Shown here piece by piece: positions 33,899-43,533 of a DNA stretch of 64,000 nt. The notes below the pieces were generated by a model, which was not told the origin of the DNA, made no database searches, and saw nothing but the letters and a program-made list of their open reading frames with translations. Both the position numbers and the translations under genes were made by a program. This DNA comes from Massilia sp. BJB1822 (GTDB taxonomy: Bacteria; Pseudomonadota; Gammaproteobacteria; Burkholderiales; Burkholderiaceae_D), in NCBI RefSeq assembly GCF_013369485.1, contig NZ_JABWEB010000001.1, forward strand, positions 124,001 to 188,000, read 5' to 3'. How positions within the stretch are numbered: position 1 is the first letter of the stretch; each line of letters starts with the position of its first letter.

Positions 33899-35662
33899 GT
33901 GAACCTGTCCAATATGAAAATCGGCGCCCGCCTCGCGATCGGCTTCGCGCTGACCATCGTGATCATGCTGATCATGTCCTTCAGCGGGCTTACCAGCATC
34001 TACCATACCAGTTCGCTCACCGACCGCATCGTCAACGACCGCTACGTCAAGGTCACGCTGACCAACGATATGCGCAGCTATTCGAATCGCGGCGCGCAGT
34101 CGCTGCGCAACGCCATGCTGGCCCACGATAACGGCAGCTCGCGCAGCTTCCTCGAGAGCATGACGGAGGCCGAGCGCGTCGGCGCGGAAGCCGCCAACAA
34201 GCTGGAAAAAATCCTGGTGCGGCCGGAAGCCAAAAAGCTGTTCGCGGAGCAGCGCGCCGACTACGCCGTCTATGCGGAAAAGCGCGACCAGGCGACCAAG
34301 CTGCACCTGGACGGCAACCGCGATGGCGCCATCCAGTATCTGTTCAAGGAAGTGATCCCGGCGCAGACAGCGTATTTCCAGCGCCTGGACGCCATCCTCA
34401 AGTATCAGAGCCAGCTGATGGCGGAGGACGGCCAGGCGGCGGCAGCGGCGGCCCATGATGCCACCATCATGATGATCAGCATGCTGGTGCTGGCCACCCT
34501 GCTCTCGGCGGTTGGCGGTTATCTGATCACGCGCTCGGTGACGGTGCCGATCAACGAAGCGGTGGACCTGGCCGAAACGGTTGCGCGCGGCGATCTGAGC
34601 ACGCATATTTCCGTCAACCGCAAGGATGAAACGGGCCGCCTGCTGAGCGCCTTGAAAGAAATGGTCGACGCGCTGACCCGCACCGTGGGCGCGGTGCGCA
34701 ACAGCAGCGACACCATCACCACCGCCTCGGCCGAAATCGCGGCGGGCAACCTGGACCTGTCCTCGCGCACCGAACAGCAGGCTTCCAGCCTGGAGGAAAC
34801 CGCCTCCTCGATGGAGGAATTGACCTCGACCGTCAAGCAGAATGCGGACAATGCACGCCAGGCCAACCAACTGGTAGTGTCCGCCGCCGAATTCGCCCAG
34901 CGCGGCGGCCAGGTGGTGGGCGAAGTGGTCAGCACTATGGGATCGATCAAGGAAAGCTCGAGCAAGATCGTGGACATCATCGGCGTCATCGACGGCATCG
35001 CCTTCCAGACCAATATCCTGGCCTTGAATGCGGCAGTGGAAGCGGCGCGCGCCGGCGAGCAGGGGCGCGGCTTCGCCGTGGTGGCCTCCGAGGTGCGCAA
35101 CCTGGCGCAGCGCTCGGCCAGCGCTGCCAAGGAAATCAAGGCACTGATCGACGATTCGGTGCAGAAGGTGGATGCGGGCGGCCGCCTGGTGGACGATGCC
35201 GGCGCCACCATGCAGCAGATCGTCAATTCGGTGCAGCAGGTGGCCGACATCATGAACGAGATCACCATGGCCAGCCAGGAGCAAAGCCAGGGCATCGAAC
35301 AGGTCAACGTCGCCATCACCGAGATGGACACCACCACCCAGCAGAACGCCGCCCTGGTGGAACAGGCGGCGGCAGCGGCAGGCAGCATGCAGGAACAGGC
35401 GGTGCGCCTGTCGGAAGCGGTGGCGGTCTTCCGCCTCAGCGAAAGCCGCACCATCGTTCCCGTGCAGCGCGCCATGGACCGGCCGCTGATACGTCCCGCC
35501 GCCAAGCCGGTCAGCCTGCCGGGCCGCAGCGCGCGTCCGGCAGCAGCGGCCAAACCTGCGCCGGCCAGGGAAGCCGCCGCCCAGCCGGCGCGCGCGGCCA
35601 ACGCCGCCAAGCCAGCCAAAGCGCCCGCCAGCACGGCCAACGACGGATGGGAAGAGTTCTAA
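33899..35662 (+). CDS. Methyl-accepting chemotaxis protein
   Basis: A 587-residue chemoreceptor. Membrane helix 1 is about residues 13-33 ([17 protein letters not shown]), followed by a helical-bundle periplasmic domain, helix 2 about 195-215 ([20 protein letters not shown]), HAMP to about 270 and the signalling domain with the conserved hairpin tip [26 protein letters not shown] stands before the GTG at 33899. The last ~75 residues are Ala/Pro-rich; no CheR-type pentapeptide is visible. Signal not known. It is 27 bases after the porin. Confidence 0.9.
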   Translation: MNLSNMKIGARLAIGFALTIVIMLIMSFSGLTSIYHTSSLTDRIVNDRYVKVTLTNDMRSYSNRGAQSLRNAMLAHDNGSSRSFLESMTEAERVGAEAANKLEKILVRPEAKKLFAEQRADYAVYAEKRDQATKLHLDGNRDGAIQYLFKEVIPAQTAYFQRLDAILKYQSQLMAEDGQAAAAAAHDATIMMISMLVLATLLSAVGGYLITRSVTVPINEAVDLAETVARGDLSTHISVNRKDETGRLLSALKEMVDALTRTVGAVRNSSDTITTASAEIAAGNLDLSSRTEQQASSLEETASSMEELTSTVKQNADNARQANQLVVSAAEFAQRGGQVVGEVVSTMGSIKESSSKIVDIIGVIDGIAFQTNILALNAAVEAARAGEQGRGFAVVASEVRNLAQRSASAAKEIKALIDDSVQKVDAGGRLVDDAGATMQQIVNSVQQVADIMNEITMASQEQSQGIEQVNVAITEMDTTTQQNAALVEQAAAAAGSMQEQAVRLSEAVAVFRLSESRTIVPVQRAMDRPLIRPAAKPVSLPGRSARPAAAAKPAPAREAAAQPARAANAAKPAKAPASTANDGWEEF

Positions 35663-35744
35663 ACGCCTCGCTCCCAAGCCGCTAGCCCGGCACGGAAGGC
35701 GGTGGTACACTGCGCGCAGTGTTTCGACCACCGACCTCCGTTAC

Positions 35745-36584
35745 ATGGGCTTGCGTTCCTTCCTCACCGGATTACTGGCTGCCAGCATCACCTGCACCGC
35801 AGGCGCGGCGCCCGTTCTTTGCCCCGAACGCACGGTGGTCGGCATCAGCGATTTAGGCTACTCCTCCTACCAGCAGGACGGCGAATTGCGCGGTGCCGGC
35901 GTGGAAGTGATGCGCGAAGTCGGCCGCCGCACCCGCTGCAGCGTGAAGTTCGCCTGGTTCCCGCGCAGCCGCCTGTTTGCCCAGCTTGAAAACGACCGCA
36001 TCGACATGACCGTCAGCTCGGTGCGATCGCCCGAGCGCGACCGCACCGGCCAGTTCGTCCCCTATGTCTACACCCAGTTCGAGCTGCTGCTGTCGACGCG
36101 GGTGGCGGGCAGCTTCACCAGCCTGAGCGACTTTGTCGAGCGCAGCGATGCGCGCCTGAACGTGGTGCGCGGCATGGTCTACAGCGCCGACGTCGCTGCC
36201 CTGCTCGACAAACTGGCGCAGGCGGGCCGCATCGAATACGTGCCCGACTTCGACGTGGTGTTCCGCAAGATCGCCGCCAGCCGCGCCGACGGCACGCTGG
36301 CGCCGCCCGTCATCTATATGTGGCATCTGAGCCGGCTCGGCATCGCCGCCCAGGTGCGCGCGCTGACCGTGCCCGAATCGCCGCGCCAGCTGGCCGGCCT
36401 GTATCTGTCGCAGCACAACCTCTCCACCGACGTGCGCAACGCCTACGCCCAGACCATTCGCGCCATGCTGGAAGACGGCACCATCCTGCGCATCTACGAA
36501 CGCAATATCGGCGCAGCCGCAACGCGCCGCCTGTATGCGGGCGGCATGCGCGAAATTGTCGATTTCTACGCGCGGCAGCAGTAA
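35745..36584 (+). CDS. Periplasmic amino-acid-type solute-binding protein
   Basis: A 279-residue periplasmic binding protein (SBP family 3). Signal peptide MGLRSFLTGLLAASITCTAGA precedes the mature start. The segments TVVGISDLGYSSYQQDGELRG, ERDRTGQFVPYVYTQFELL and MYMWHLSRLG fit the two-lobed fold. There is no transporter permease or ATPase beside it, and it follows a chemoreceptor, so it may be an orphan sensory protein rather than part of a transporter (inference). The ligand is unknown. Confidence 0.78.
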   Translation: MGLRSFLTGLLAASITCTAGAAPVLCPERTVVGISDLGYSSYQQDGELRGAGVEVMREVGRRTRCSVKFAWFPRSRLFAQLENDRIDMTVSSVRSPERDRTGQFVPYVYTQFELLLSTRVAGSFTSLSDFVERSDARLNVVRGMVYSADVAALLDKLAQAGRIEYVPDFDVVFRKIAASRADGTLAPPVIYMWHLSRLGIAAQVRALTVPESPRQLAGLYLSQHNLSTDVRNAYAQTIRAMLEDGTILRIYERNIGAAATRRLYAGGMREIVDFYARQQ

Positions 36585-36599
36585 GCGCGCGACTGGCGT

Positions 36600-37442
36600 T
36601 CAGCCCTGGTGGCGCGCCTTGAACCAGGCGGCGCTGGCCTCATCGGCCGGGAAGAAGGCTTCCAGCCGTAGCTCATGCACCGTCACGTCATGGGGCGTGC
36701 CAAGCGTGGTAATGGTGGTGAACAGGTTCAGCTCCACGCCGTCCTTGCGCAGCCTTACCGGCAGAAAGGGCAAGGCGCGCCGGTCCAGATTCGGCGCCTG
36801 CGCCGCCATGCCGATGCCGGGATAGGCGCCCAGCTCCGCCAGCAGCGCCCCCGCCTCGCTGCCGGGGCCATCGCTCATCGCCTCGCGCTGGATCCACAAC
36901 AGCTGGTCAGCGCAGACCTCTTCCCAGTTGACGATATGCTTGCGCATGGCGTTCGGGTCCAGCATCAGCTTCAGCACATTCACCGAACCGTCGCGCGGAA
37001 TCGGCGCATGCGGCGGCATATCCAGCAGCCAGCGCACCATGGCCCCGGCCGGCTCATTGCACATCACCAGATTCCACAGGCGGTCCACCACCAGGGCCGG
37101 ATAAGGAGCCTGCTGCGCCAGCATGAAGTCCAGCGCCTGCTTCACCGCCTGCATTTCCGGGTCGGACAGATTGCGTTCCTGATAGGCCGGCGCATAACCG
37201 GCTGCCAGCAGCATCACATTGCGCTGGCGCAGCGGAATATCCAGCACCATGCCCAGCTTCAGGATCAGCTCCCGGCTCGGTTGCGAGCGTCCGCTTTCCA
37301 GAAAGCTGATATGGCGCTGCGAGATGCCGCTGTCGGTGGACAGGCGCAGCTGGCTGTAGCCACGCTTGCCGCGCCAATAGCGCAGGGATGCCGGAAAGTC
37401 GCTGAAATACTGGTCCGGCACGCCGGATGCTGCGGTATTCAT
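36600..37442 (-). CDS. XRE-family regulator with MmyB-like ligand domain
   Basis: A 280-residue regulator. Residues about 20-75 are the helix-turn-helix (YSQLRLSTDSGISQRHISFLESGRSQPSRELILKL). The rest matches the MmyB-like PAS-type domain (LWNLVMCNEPAGAMVRWLLD and later DGVELNLFTTITTLGTPHDVTVHELRLEAFFPAD). GAGGCGAGC supports the ATG at 37442. It follows a SnoaL-like gene on the same strand by 61 bases, a pairing that suggests it regulates that gene. Confidence 0.87.
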   Translation of the reverse strand: MNTAASGVPDQYFSDFPASLRYWRGKRGYSQLRLSTDSGISQRHISFLESGRSQPSRELILKLGMVLDIPLRQRNVMLLAAGYAPAYQERNLSDPEMQAVKQALDFMLAQQAPYPALVVDRLWNLVMCNEPAGAMVRWLLDMPPHAPIPRDGSVNVLKLMLDPNAMRKHIVNWEEVCADQLLWIQREAMSDGPGSEAGALLAELGAYPGIGMAAQAPNLDRRALPFLPVRLRKDGVELNLFTTITTLGTPHDVTVHELRLEAFFPADEASAAWFKARHQG

Positions 37443-37503
37443 GCTCGCCTCATTCAAATGGGATGGCACAATCTAGCGCGTATCGGCGCTCGGCTCAAGC
37501 GGC

Positions 37504-37863
37504 TCATGCCACGCTGTTCAAAAAGCCCGTGACGCGGCTCAAGCGCCCATCGGCAGCGACCACGGCGACATCGGTGCCGTGGGCCACCTGCTGGCCTTCC
37601 GGGCCGTTCAGCGCCCAGGAAAAGCGCACCACATCGTTATGTCCATCCGGCGTACCCGAGAGCGCAAAGCGGTGGCCGGGAAAGTGGCTCTGCGCCCCAG
37701 CGATCAGCGCATCGATGCCGGCGTGGCCCGCGCCCTTCATCATCGGATCGGCATAATCCGCATCCAGCGTAAAGGTCGACGCCACTTTGCTGCGGCGCGC
37801 GGCGGCATCACGCTCGTTCCAGACAGCCAGGTATTGCTCAGCGATTTCAAAAGCCTTGTTCAT
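37504..37863 (-). CDS. SnoaL/NTF2-like (ketosteroid isomerase-type) protein
   Basis: A 119-residue single-domain protein with the NTF2 cone fold pattern: MNKAFEIAEQYLAVWNERDA, TFTLDADYADPMMKGAGHAGIDALIAG and the C-terminal VVRFSWALNGPEGQQVAHGTDVAVV. The ATG at 37863 has GGAG before it and gives family length; the longer frame is rejected. Such proteins are isomerases, cyclases or small-ligand binders; the reaction here is not deducible. It probably forms an operon with the XRE regulator. Confidence 0.82.
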   Translation of the reverse strand: MNKAFEIAEQYLAVWNERDAAARRSKVASTFTLDADYADPMMKGAGHAGIDALIAGAQSHFPGHRFALSGTPDGHNDVVRFSWALNGPEGQQVAHGTDVAVVAADGRLSRVTGFLNSVA

Positions 37864-37966
37864 GATGATCTCCGGTTGGTTAATGTCGCAATCGACAAAA
37901 CCATTCTCCGGAAAAAGCCGTATGACAGCGATTACCTCCCAGGTAATCATCGCCATCTGATTTAGA

Positions 37967-38401
37967 TCAAAGGATGGAGGGGTTTGGGGCCAGCAGACTG
38001 AGCTGTGCGGCGCCACGGTCTTCGCCGTTGAGCTGGGTCAGGGCTTGCAGGAAGGTGGCGGCGGCATGGGCCGTGCAGCGGATTTTGAACTGGCTGGGCG
38101 GCACATGGCCTTTGTCTTCTTCGGCCAGGAGCGCGACTTCGATGCTCAGTTGGTTGGGCGCAACGTGGCTGAATGCCAGGTGCGCGGCGCCGCCAGCAAA
38201 GCCGGACCCGAAGTGGCCAAGCTGGCAGGCCAGCACCGCGCCCTGGCGCACGATTTTTCCCAGGGTGTGGGCAAAGCACAGCAGGGTATCGTCGTCGCCC
38301 CAGAGCGTGACCTCATGCCGCTGACCGTCCAGCTCAAGGCTGACGGTCAGCAGCACGTCCTCATTCTTCGATTTGGCGATGCTCAGATAGTTATTCATCA
38401 T
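37967..38401 (-). CDS. Hypothetical protein coupled to glycerate kinase
   Basis: A 144-residue soluble protein, from MMNNYLSIAKSKNEDVLLTV to the C-terminal LLAPNPSIL. The upstream part of its open frame is antisense-free shadow of the kinase; the ATG at 38401 overlaps the kinase stop as ATGA (ATG at 38398 is the alternative). The sequence is strand-rich with two Cys and no known motif. Tight coupling suggests a role in the same glycerate or tartronate pathway, otherwise unassigned. Confidence 0.55.
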   Translation of the reverse strand: MMNNYLSIAKSKNEDVLLTVSLELDGQRHEVTLWGDDDTLLCFAHTLGKIVRQGAVLACQLGHFGSGFAGGAAHLAFSHVAPNQLSIEVALLAEEDKGHVPPSQFKIRCTAHAAATFLQALTQLNGEDRGAAQLSLLAPNPSIL

Positions 38402-39684
38402 GCGTTGACCAGGATGGCGCGGAAGTCGTTGACGTTGGTGCGGGTGGGGCCGCAGACCAGCAGGTCGCCCAGCGCGGCGAAGAAGCTGTAGCCGTCGTTG
38501 TCGGCCAGCAGGGCGGCGGGGTCGAGGCCGAGCGCCAAGGCGCGCGCCAGGGTGTCGGGCGCGAGCAGGGCGCCGGCATTGTCCTCGGTGCCGTCGATGC
38601 CGTCCGTGTCGCAGGCGATGGCGTGCACGCCGGGCAGTCCTTTCAGCGCGATGGCCAGCGCCAGAAGGAATTCGGCATTGCGCCCGCCCCGGCCTTGGCC
38701 GCGCACGGTGACGCTGGTTTCGCCGCCGGACAGGATGACGCAGGGCGGCGCCAGCGGCTGGCCATGCCGCCTCGCCTGGCGCGCCAGGCTGGCGTGGACG
38801 ATGGCCACTTCGCGCGCCTCGCCTTCCATGCTGTTGCTGAGGATGAGCGGCGCATAGCCTGCTGCGCGCGCCGCCTGCGCTGCCGCTTCCAGCGCTTGCT
38901 GGGCGGTGGCGATCACCACGGCGCCATGGCCGGCCAGGCGCGCATCGCCGGGTTTGGGCGTTTCCTGGGCCGGGTCGCCGAGCAGGGCTTGCACGGCGGG
39001 CGAGATCGGGATCGCGTATTTTTGCAGGATGCGCAGCGCATCGGCCGCCGTGCTGGCATCGGCCAAGGTGGGGCCGGAAGCCACCACGGCGGGATCGTCG
39101 CCCGGCACGTCGGACAGCACCAGGGTGAACACGCGCGCCGGCGCGCAAGCCAGCGCCAGCCGTCCGCCCTTGATGGCTGACAGATGCTTGCGCACGCAAT
39201 TCATTTCGTCGATGGGCGCGCCAGATTTGAGCAGGGCGCGGTGCACTTCGCGCTTTTCCTGCCCGCTCAGGCCAGGCGCGGGCAGCGACAGCAGGGCCGA
39301 GCCGCCGCCCGACATCAGGCACAGCACCAGATCGTCCGCTGTCAGGCCGCGCACCAGATCCAGCATGCGCGAGGCCGCGTCGTGGGCCGCATCGTCCGGC
39401 ACCGGATGGCCCGCTTCCACCACTTCGATCTGCCGCGTCGGCGCGCCATGGCCGTAGCGCGTGACGACCAGGCCGCTGAGCGCGCCCGGCCAGTGCTGCT
39501 CCACGCCCTGGGCCATGCGCGCCGCGGCCTTGCCCGCGCCAATGACGATGGTGCGGCCCTTGGGCGCAGGCGGCAGATGGCCCTTGATGATATGCAGCGG
39601 ATCGACAGCCTGCACCGCCGCCTCAAATAGCCGCTGCAACAGCGCGCGTTCGCCGCCCGCCTTGGCCTGGCGTGCGCTCGTCAT
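38398..39684 (-). CDS. Glycerate 2-kinase (MOFRL type; TtuD-like)
   Basis: A 428-residue type-2 glycerate kinase, converting D-glycerate to 2-phosphoglycerate. It has the N-terminal DUF4147 domain (GAGKAAARMAQGVEQHWPG and a VVEAGHPVPDDA-type segment, CLMSGGGSALL) and the C-terminal MOFRL domain (GGETSVTVRGQGRGGRNAEFLLALAI and ACDTDGIDG). The family also includes proteins annotated as hydroxypyruvate reductase TtuD. Its start overlaps the MFS gene stop by four bases. The pairing with an anion:cation-symporter-type MFS transporter points to uptake and use of glycerate or a related acid. Confidence 0.88.
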   Translation of the reverse strand: MTSARQAKAGGERALLQRLFEAAVQAVDPLHIIKGHLPPAPKGRTIVIGAGKAAARMAQGVEQHWPGALSGLVVTRYGHGAPTRQIEVVEAGHPVPDDAAHDAASRMLDLVRGLTADDLVLCLMSGGGSALLSLPAPGLSGQEKREVHRALLKSGAPIDEMNCVRKHLSAIKGGRLALACAPARVFTLVLSDVPGDDPAVVASGPTLADASTAADALRILQKYAIPISPAVQALLGDPAQETPKPGDARLAGHGAVVIATAQQALEAAAQAARAAGYAPLILSNSMEGEAREVAIVHASLARQARRHGQPLAPPCVILSGGETSVTVRGQGRGGRNAEFLLALAIALKGLPGVHAIACDTDGIDGTEDNAGALLAPDTLARALALGLDPAALLADNDGYSFFAALGDLLVCGPTRTNVNDFRAILVNA

Positions 39685-40973
39685 CGCATCTCTCCGCTCG
39701 ACGTGGTGGATAGCAGCACCAGCCCCCCGCCCAGCAGCAGGCTCACGGCCAGCATCAGCATGCCATTGGCGGTGCTGGTGGTGGCGTCCTTGATGGCGCC
39801 CACCAGATAGGGACTGAGGAAGCCGGCCAGATTGCCGATCGAATTGATCATCGCAATCCCGGCAGCGGCGGCCGTGCCGCCCAGCATGGCCGTGGGCAGG
39901 CTCCAGAAAATCGGAAAGGTGCTCAGGATGCCGGCCGTGGCCAGGCTCAGCGCCGCCATCGCCAGCGCCGTGTGGTGGCCGTAGTGGACCGATGCCAGCA
40001 AGCCTAACGCGCCGGCAAACGCGGCCAGCGCCGCATGCCAGCGCCGCTCGCCAGTGCGGTCGGAATGGCGCGCCGCCACGATCATCACCAGCGCCGCCAC
40101 GGCATAGGGAATCGCCGTCAGCAGGCCGATTTCGAACACATCGCTGACGCCGGTATTGCGGATCAGCTGCGGCAGCCAGAAGCTCACGCCATACAGGCCC
40201 ATCACGAACAGGAAGTAGATCAGCGCCAGCAGCCAGACCCGCGCGCTGGACAGCACGGCCAGCAGCGGCATCTGTTCGCGCCGTCCCTCATCGGCCGCCA
40301 GCGCGGCCTGCACGGCGGCTTTTTCCGGCTCCGACAGCCAGCGTGCCGCCGCCGGGCCATCGTCCAGATAGACCAGCGTCCACAGGCCCAGCACGATGGC
40401 CGGCAAGGCTTCCAGCAGGAACAGCCACTGCCAGCCATGCAGGCCGCCCGTGCCGGCAAAGGCTTTCATGATCCAGCCCGATAGCGGTCCACCAAGCACG
40501 CCGGCCACCGCCACCCCGCTCATGAACAACGCCACGATGCGCGCGCGGCGGCGCGCGGGATACCAGTAGGTCAAATACAGGATGATGCCGGGGAAGAAGC
40601 CCGCCTCCGCCACGCCCAGCAGAAAGCGCAGCAGGTAAAAGCTGGCCGGCCCGGTGGCGAACATGGTGGCGGCCGACACCAGCCCCCAGCTGAGCATGAT
40701 GCGCGCGATCCAGCGCCGCGCGCCGACGCGGGCCAGCAGCAGATTGGACGGCACTTCGAACAGGAAGTAACCCAGGAAGAAAATGCCCGCGCCCAGGCCA
40801 TACACGGTATCCGACAGCATCAGATCAGCCTGCATCTGTAATTTGGCGAAGCCGACGTTCACGCGGTCGAGATAGGCCACCACGTAGCAAAGGAACAGAA
40901 ACGGCACCAGGCGCCGCCCGATGCGGCCGTATAGCGCTGCTTCCTGCGGCGTTTCCCCGGGATTGTTTCCCAT
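39681..40973 (-). CDS. MFS transporter, anion:cation symporter family
   Basis: A 430-residue, 12-helix transporter. The ATG at 40973 gives MGNNPGETPQEAALYGRIGRRLVPFLFLCYVVAYLDRVNVGFAKLQM, with the ACS-family motif (YLDRVNVGFA) in helix 1. The membrane segments continue to LLLGGGLVLLS. ACS members carry sugar acids, tartrate, phthalate or glycerate; the downstream glycerate kinase suggests glycerate, tartronate or tartrate. Only 64 bases separate it from the divergent oligopeptidase gene, with AT-rich DNA that must hold both promoters. Confidence 0.88.
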   Translation of the reverse strand: MGNNPGETPQEAALYGRIGRRLVPFLFLCYVVAYLDRVNVGFAKLQMQADLMLSDTVYGLGAGIFFLGYFLFEVPSNLLLARVGARRWIARIMLSWGLVSAATMFATGPASFYLLRFLLGVAEAGFFPGIILYLTYWYPARRRARIVALFMSGVAVAGVLGGPLSGWIMKAFAGTGGLHGWQWLFLLEALPAIVLGLWTLVYLDDGPAAARWLSEPEKAAVQAALAADEGRREQMPLLAVLSSARVWLLALIYFLFVMGLYGVSFWLPQLIRNTGVSDVFEIGLLTAIPYAVAALVMIVAARHSDRTGERRWHAALAAFAGALGLLASVHYGHHTALAMAALSLATAGILSTFPIFWSLPTAMLGGTAAAAGIAMINSIGNLAGFLSPYLVGAIKDATTSTANGMLMLAVSLLLGGGLVLLSTTSSGEMR

Positions 40974-41037
40974 CTGTATCACTTTCTTATTTTTCAATGT
41001 ATCATCATTGCACAAAAAATAACCCAAGGGAGTCGTA

Positions 41038-43179
41038 GTGAAGATCGTGAAAGCAAGCACCCTCACCCCCGTTCTGGCCTCGGCTTTTGCCATTATGGCA
41101 GCCCCGGCCCTGGCGCTCGACGCGCCGGTCGCCGCCAAGCGCGCCTGGCAGGAAACCCGCCACGGCGAAGTCGTGACGGACGATTATTACTGGCTGCGCG
41201 AAAAAAGCACGCCCGCCGTCATCGATTATCTGAAAGCGGAAAACGCCTATACCGAATCGATGACCGCCAATATCAAGCCGCTGGCCGACAAGGTCTTCGG
41301 CGAGATGAAAGGCCGCATGCTGGAAGCCGAGCAAGGCGCGCCACTGCGCAGCAAAGGCTATTACTACTACACGCGCATCGAGGCGGGCCAGCAATACGCT
41401 TCCAATTACCGCCGCCGCGCCGGCGCCGACCATGGCTACGACCCGAAAGCGCCGGAAGAGCTGCTGCTCGACCGTAACAAGCTGGCCAAGGGCAAGAAAT
41501 TCTTCGCCGTCGAAGGCTTTGCCGTCAGCCCCGATACGCGCCTGCTGGCTTACACCACCGACACCACCGGCTTCCGCCAATACCAGCTGCACATCAAGGA
41601 TCTGAAGACCGGCAAGCTGCTCAGCACCACCATGCCGCGCATCACCTCGCTGGCCTGGGCCAGCGACAACAAGACCCTGTTCGTGGTGCAGGAAGACGCT
41701 ACCACCAAACGCTCCGACCGTCTGTTCCGCCTGCCGCTGGGCGGCAAGCCAAGCCAGCTCCTCCATGAAGCGGACGAGCTGTTCAATATCGGCATCGATA
41801 CCAGCGCGGACGGCAAGTTCCTGATGCTCAGCGCGCAAAGCACGGATACCAATGAAACGCGCCTGCTGCCGGCCAACCAGCCGAAAGGCGACTTCAAGGT
41901 GCTGCTGCCGCGCGAAAAAGGCCACCGCTACTTCCCCGACATGCGCGACGGCCTGGCCTACCTGATGACGAATAAGGAGGCGAAGAACTTCCGCATCGTC
42001 AGCGCGCCGCTGGCCACGCCGCAGCCGCAGCACTGGACCGAAGTGGTGGCGCACGACAAGGACGTGCTGCTGCAAGGCTTCTCGCTGTACCAGGGCTTCC
42101 TCGTGGTGCAGGAAAAGAGCCGCGCCCTGCCGCGCACCCGCATCTACGACTTCGCCAAGCGCGACTGGAAAACCGTACAGTTCCCGGACGAAGTCTATGC
42201 CACCCGCACCCCTGGCTCCAGCCCAGGCAGCGTGCCGGCCGACTATGATTCGCGCGAACTGGTCATGAGCTATGAATCGCCGGTGGCGCCGCCGACCGTG
42301 CTGGGCATCGATATGGCCAGCGGCCAGCGCAGCGAAATCTGGCGCAAGACCGTGCCGGGCTATGACGCCGGCAAATACGAAACCCGCATGCTGTGGGCGA
42401 CGGCGCGCGATGGCGTGCAGGTGCCGCTGTGGACCCTGGCCAAAAAGGGCGTGGCGCGCGACGGCAAGGCGCCGCTGCTGCTGTATGCCTACGGTTCCTA
42501 CGGCATGGGCATGAACGCCACCTTCTCGGCCCGCAACCTGAGCCTGGTCGACCGCGGCGCCGTCTACGTGATGGCCTATATCCGCGGCGGCAACGAGCTG
42601 GGCGAAGCCTGGCACGACGACGGCATGCTGATGAAGAAGAAAAACACCTTCACCGACTTCATCGATGTGGCCGATTACCTGGTCAAGGAAAAATGGACCA
42701 GCCCGGACCGCCTGATCGCCGAAGGCGGCAGCGCCGGCGGCCTGCTGATGGGCGCGGTGACCAATATGCGTCCCGAGCTGTTCCGCGGCGTGCACGCGGC
42801 CGTGCCCTTCGTCGATGTGATGAACACTATGATGGACGCTTCGCTGCCACTGACCACCGGCGAGTATCTGGAATGGGGCAATCCGAACGAAAAGGCGGCC
42901 TACGACTATATGCGCAGCTACTCGCCTTACGACAATATCGAGCGCAAGGCGTATCCGGCCATGCTGGTGACGACTGGCCTGAACGACAGCCAGGTGATGT
43001 ACTGGGAACCGGCCAAGTACGTAGCCAAGCTGCGCGCCCACAAGACCGACAAGCAGCCGCTGCTGCTGAAGGTGAATATGGGCGCGGGCCACGGCGGCGC
43101 ATCGGGCCGCTACGACGCGCTGCACGAGCAGGCTTTCCAGCGCGCCTGGATGCTGTCGCTGTGGGGCATCACCGAGTAA
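41038..43179 (+). CDS. Exported prolyl oligopeptidase family protein (oligopeptidase B-like)
   Basis: A 713-residue serine peptidase of family S9 with a signal peptide (MKIVKASTLTPVLASAFAIMAAPALA). An N-terminal beta-propeller precedes the alpha/beta-hydrolase domain. The nucleophile is in GGSAGGLLMGA near residue 568; the acid is in TGLNDSQVMYWEPAKYVAKLR and the His in GAGHGGASGRYD. Acidic pocket residues typical of oligopeptidase B are suggested but cannot be confirmed by eye, so cleavage after Arg/Lys is inferred. Start is GTG with AGGGAG before it; most oligopeptidase B enzymes lack a signal peptide, so a periplasmic location is notable. Confidence 0.9.
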   Translation: MKIVKASTLTPVLASAFAIMAAPALALDAPVAAKRAWQETRHGEVVTDDYYWLREKSTPAVIDYLKAENAYTESMTANIKPLADKVFGEMKGRMLEAEQGAPLRSKGYYYYTRIEAGQQYASNYRRRAGADHGYDPKAPEELLLDRNKLAKGKKFFAVEGFAVSPDTRLLAYTTDTTGFRQYQLHIKDLKTGKLLSTTMPRITSLAWASDNKTLFVVQEDATTKRSDRLFRLPLGGKPSQLLHEADELFNIGIDTSADGKFLMLSAQSTDTNETRLLPANQPKGDFKVLLPREKGHRYFPDMRDGLAYLMTNKEAKNFRIVSAPLATPQPQHWTEVVAHDKDVLLQGFSLYQGFLVVQEKSRALPRTRIYDFAKRDWKTVQFPDEVYATRTPGSSPGSVPADYDSRELVMSYESPVAPPTVLGIDMASGQRSEIWRKTVPGYDAGKYETRMLWATARDGVQVPLWTLAKKGVARDGKAPLLLYAYGSYGMGMNATFSARNLSLVDRGAVYVMAYIRGGNELGEAWHDDGMLMKKKNTFTDFIDVADYLVKEKWTSPDRLIAEGGSAGGLLMGAVTNMRPELFRGVHAAVPFVDVMNTMMDASLPLTTGEYLEWGNPNEKAAYDYMRSYSPYDNIERKAYPAMLVTTGLNDSQVMYWEPAKYVAKLRAHKTDKQPLLLKVNMGAGHGGASGRYDALHEQAFQRAWMLSLWGITE

Positions 43180-43236
43180 GCGCGGCAGCGGCAAACCGGG
43201 GTTTTCAAAGAAATTGAAATATTTTTGAGAAAACCC

Positions 43237-43266
43237 TTGCGGAACAGCGAAACGCCGCATTACAAT
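43237..43266 (+). promoter_or_regulatory. Promoter of the tRNA pair
   Basis: TTGCGG, an 18-base spacer and TACAAT, placed about 55 bases before the first tRNA. Confidence 0.55.
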
Positions 43267-43320
43267 ACGGCCTCTTCTGAACGTTGTGACAAACGTTTGA
43301 AAGTTTCGAAGCAGGATGAA

Positions 43321-43396
43321 GGGCGCTTAGCTCAGTTGGTAGAGCGGATCCCTTACAAGGATTAGGTCGGGAGTTCGAGCCTCTCAGCGCCCACCA
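43321..43396 (+). tRNA. tRNA-Val (anticodon TAC)
   Basis: 76 bases including encoded CCA. Acceptor arms GGGCGCT and AGCGCCC pair perfectly; the D-arm reads AGCTCAGTTGGTAGAGC; the anticodon loop CTTACAA gives TAC; the T-arm is GGGAGTTCGAGCCTCTC with an alternative pairing near its base. No intron. Confidence 0.95.
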
Positions 43397-43420
43397 GCAA
43401 CGAAATGGAAATGAAGAATT

Positions 43421-43497
43421 GGAGCGGTAGTTCAGTTGGTTAGAATACCGGCCTGTCACGCCGGGGGTCGCGGGTTCGAGCCCCGTCCGCTCCGCCA
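43421..43497 (+). tRNA. tRNA-Asp (anticodon GTC)
   Basis: 77 bases including encoded CCA. Acceptor arms GGAGCGG and CCGCTCC; anticodon loop CTGTCAC gives GTC; T-arm CGGGTTCGAGCCCCG. It follows tRNA-Val by 24 bases on what is probably one transcript. Confidence 0.95.
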
Positions 43498-43505
43498 ATA
43501 TTCCG

Positions 43506-43533
43506 AAAGAAGCCCGGTTCGCCGGGCTTCTTT
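43506..43533 (+). terminator. Rho-independent terminator of the tRNA operon
   Basis: GAAGCCCGG and CCGGGCTTC around a UUCG tetraloop, flanked by A and T runs. It begins nine bases after tRNA-Asp. Confidence 0.9.

Noticed and set aside
33761..35731. A 656-codon minus-strand frame opposite the chemoreceptor
   Set aside because: Antisense shadow of an intact MCP signalling domain.
41005..43260. A 751-codon minus-strand frame opposite oligopeptidase B
   Set aside because: Antisense shadow; the composition is non-protein-like and the plus-strand gene has an intact active site.
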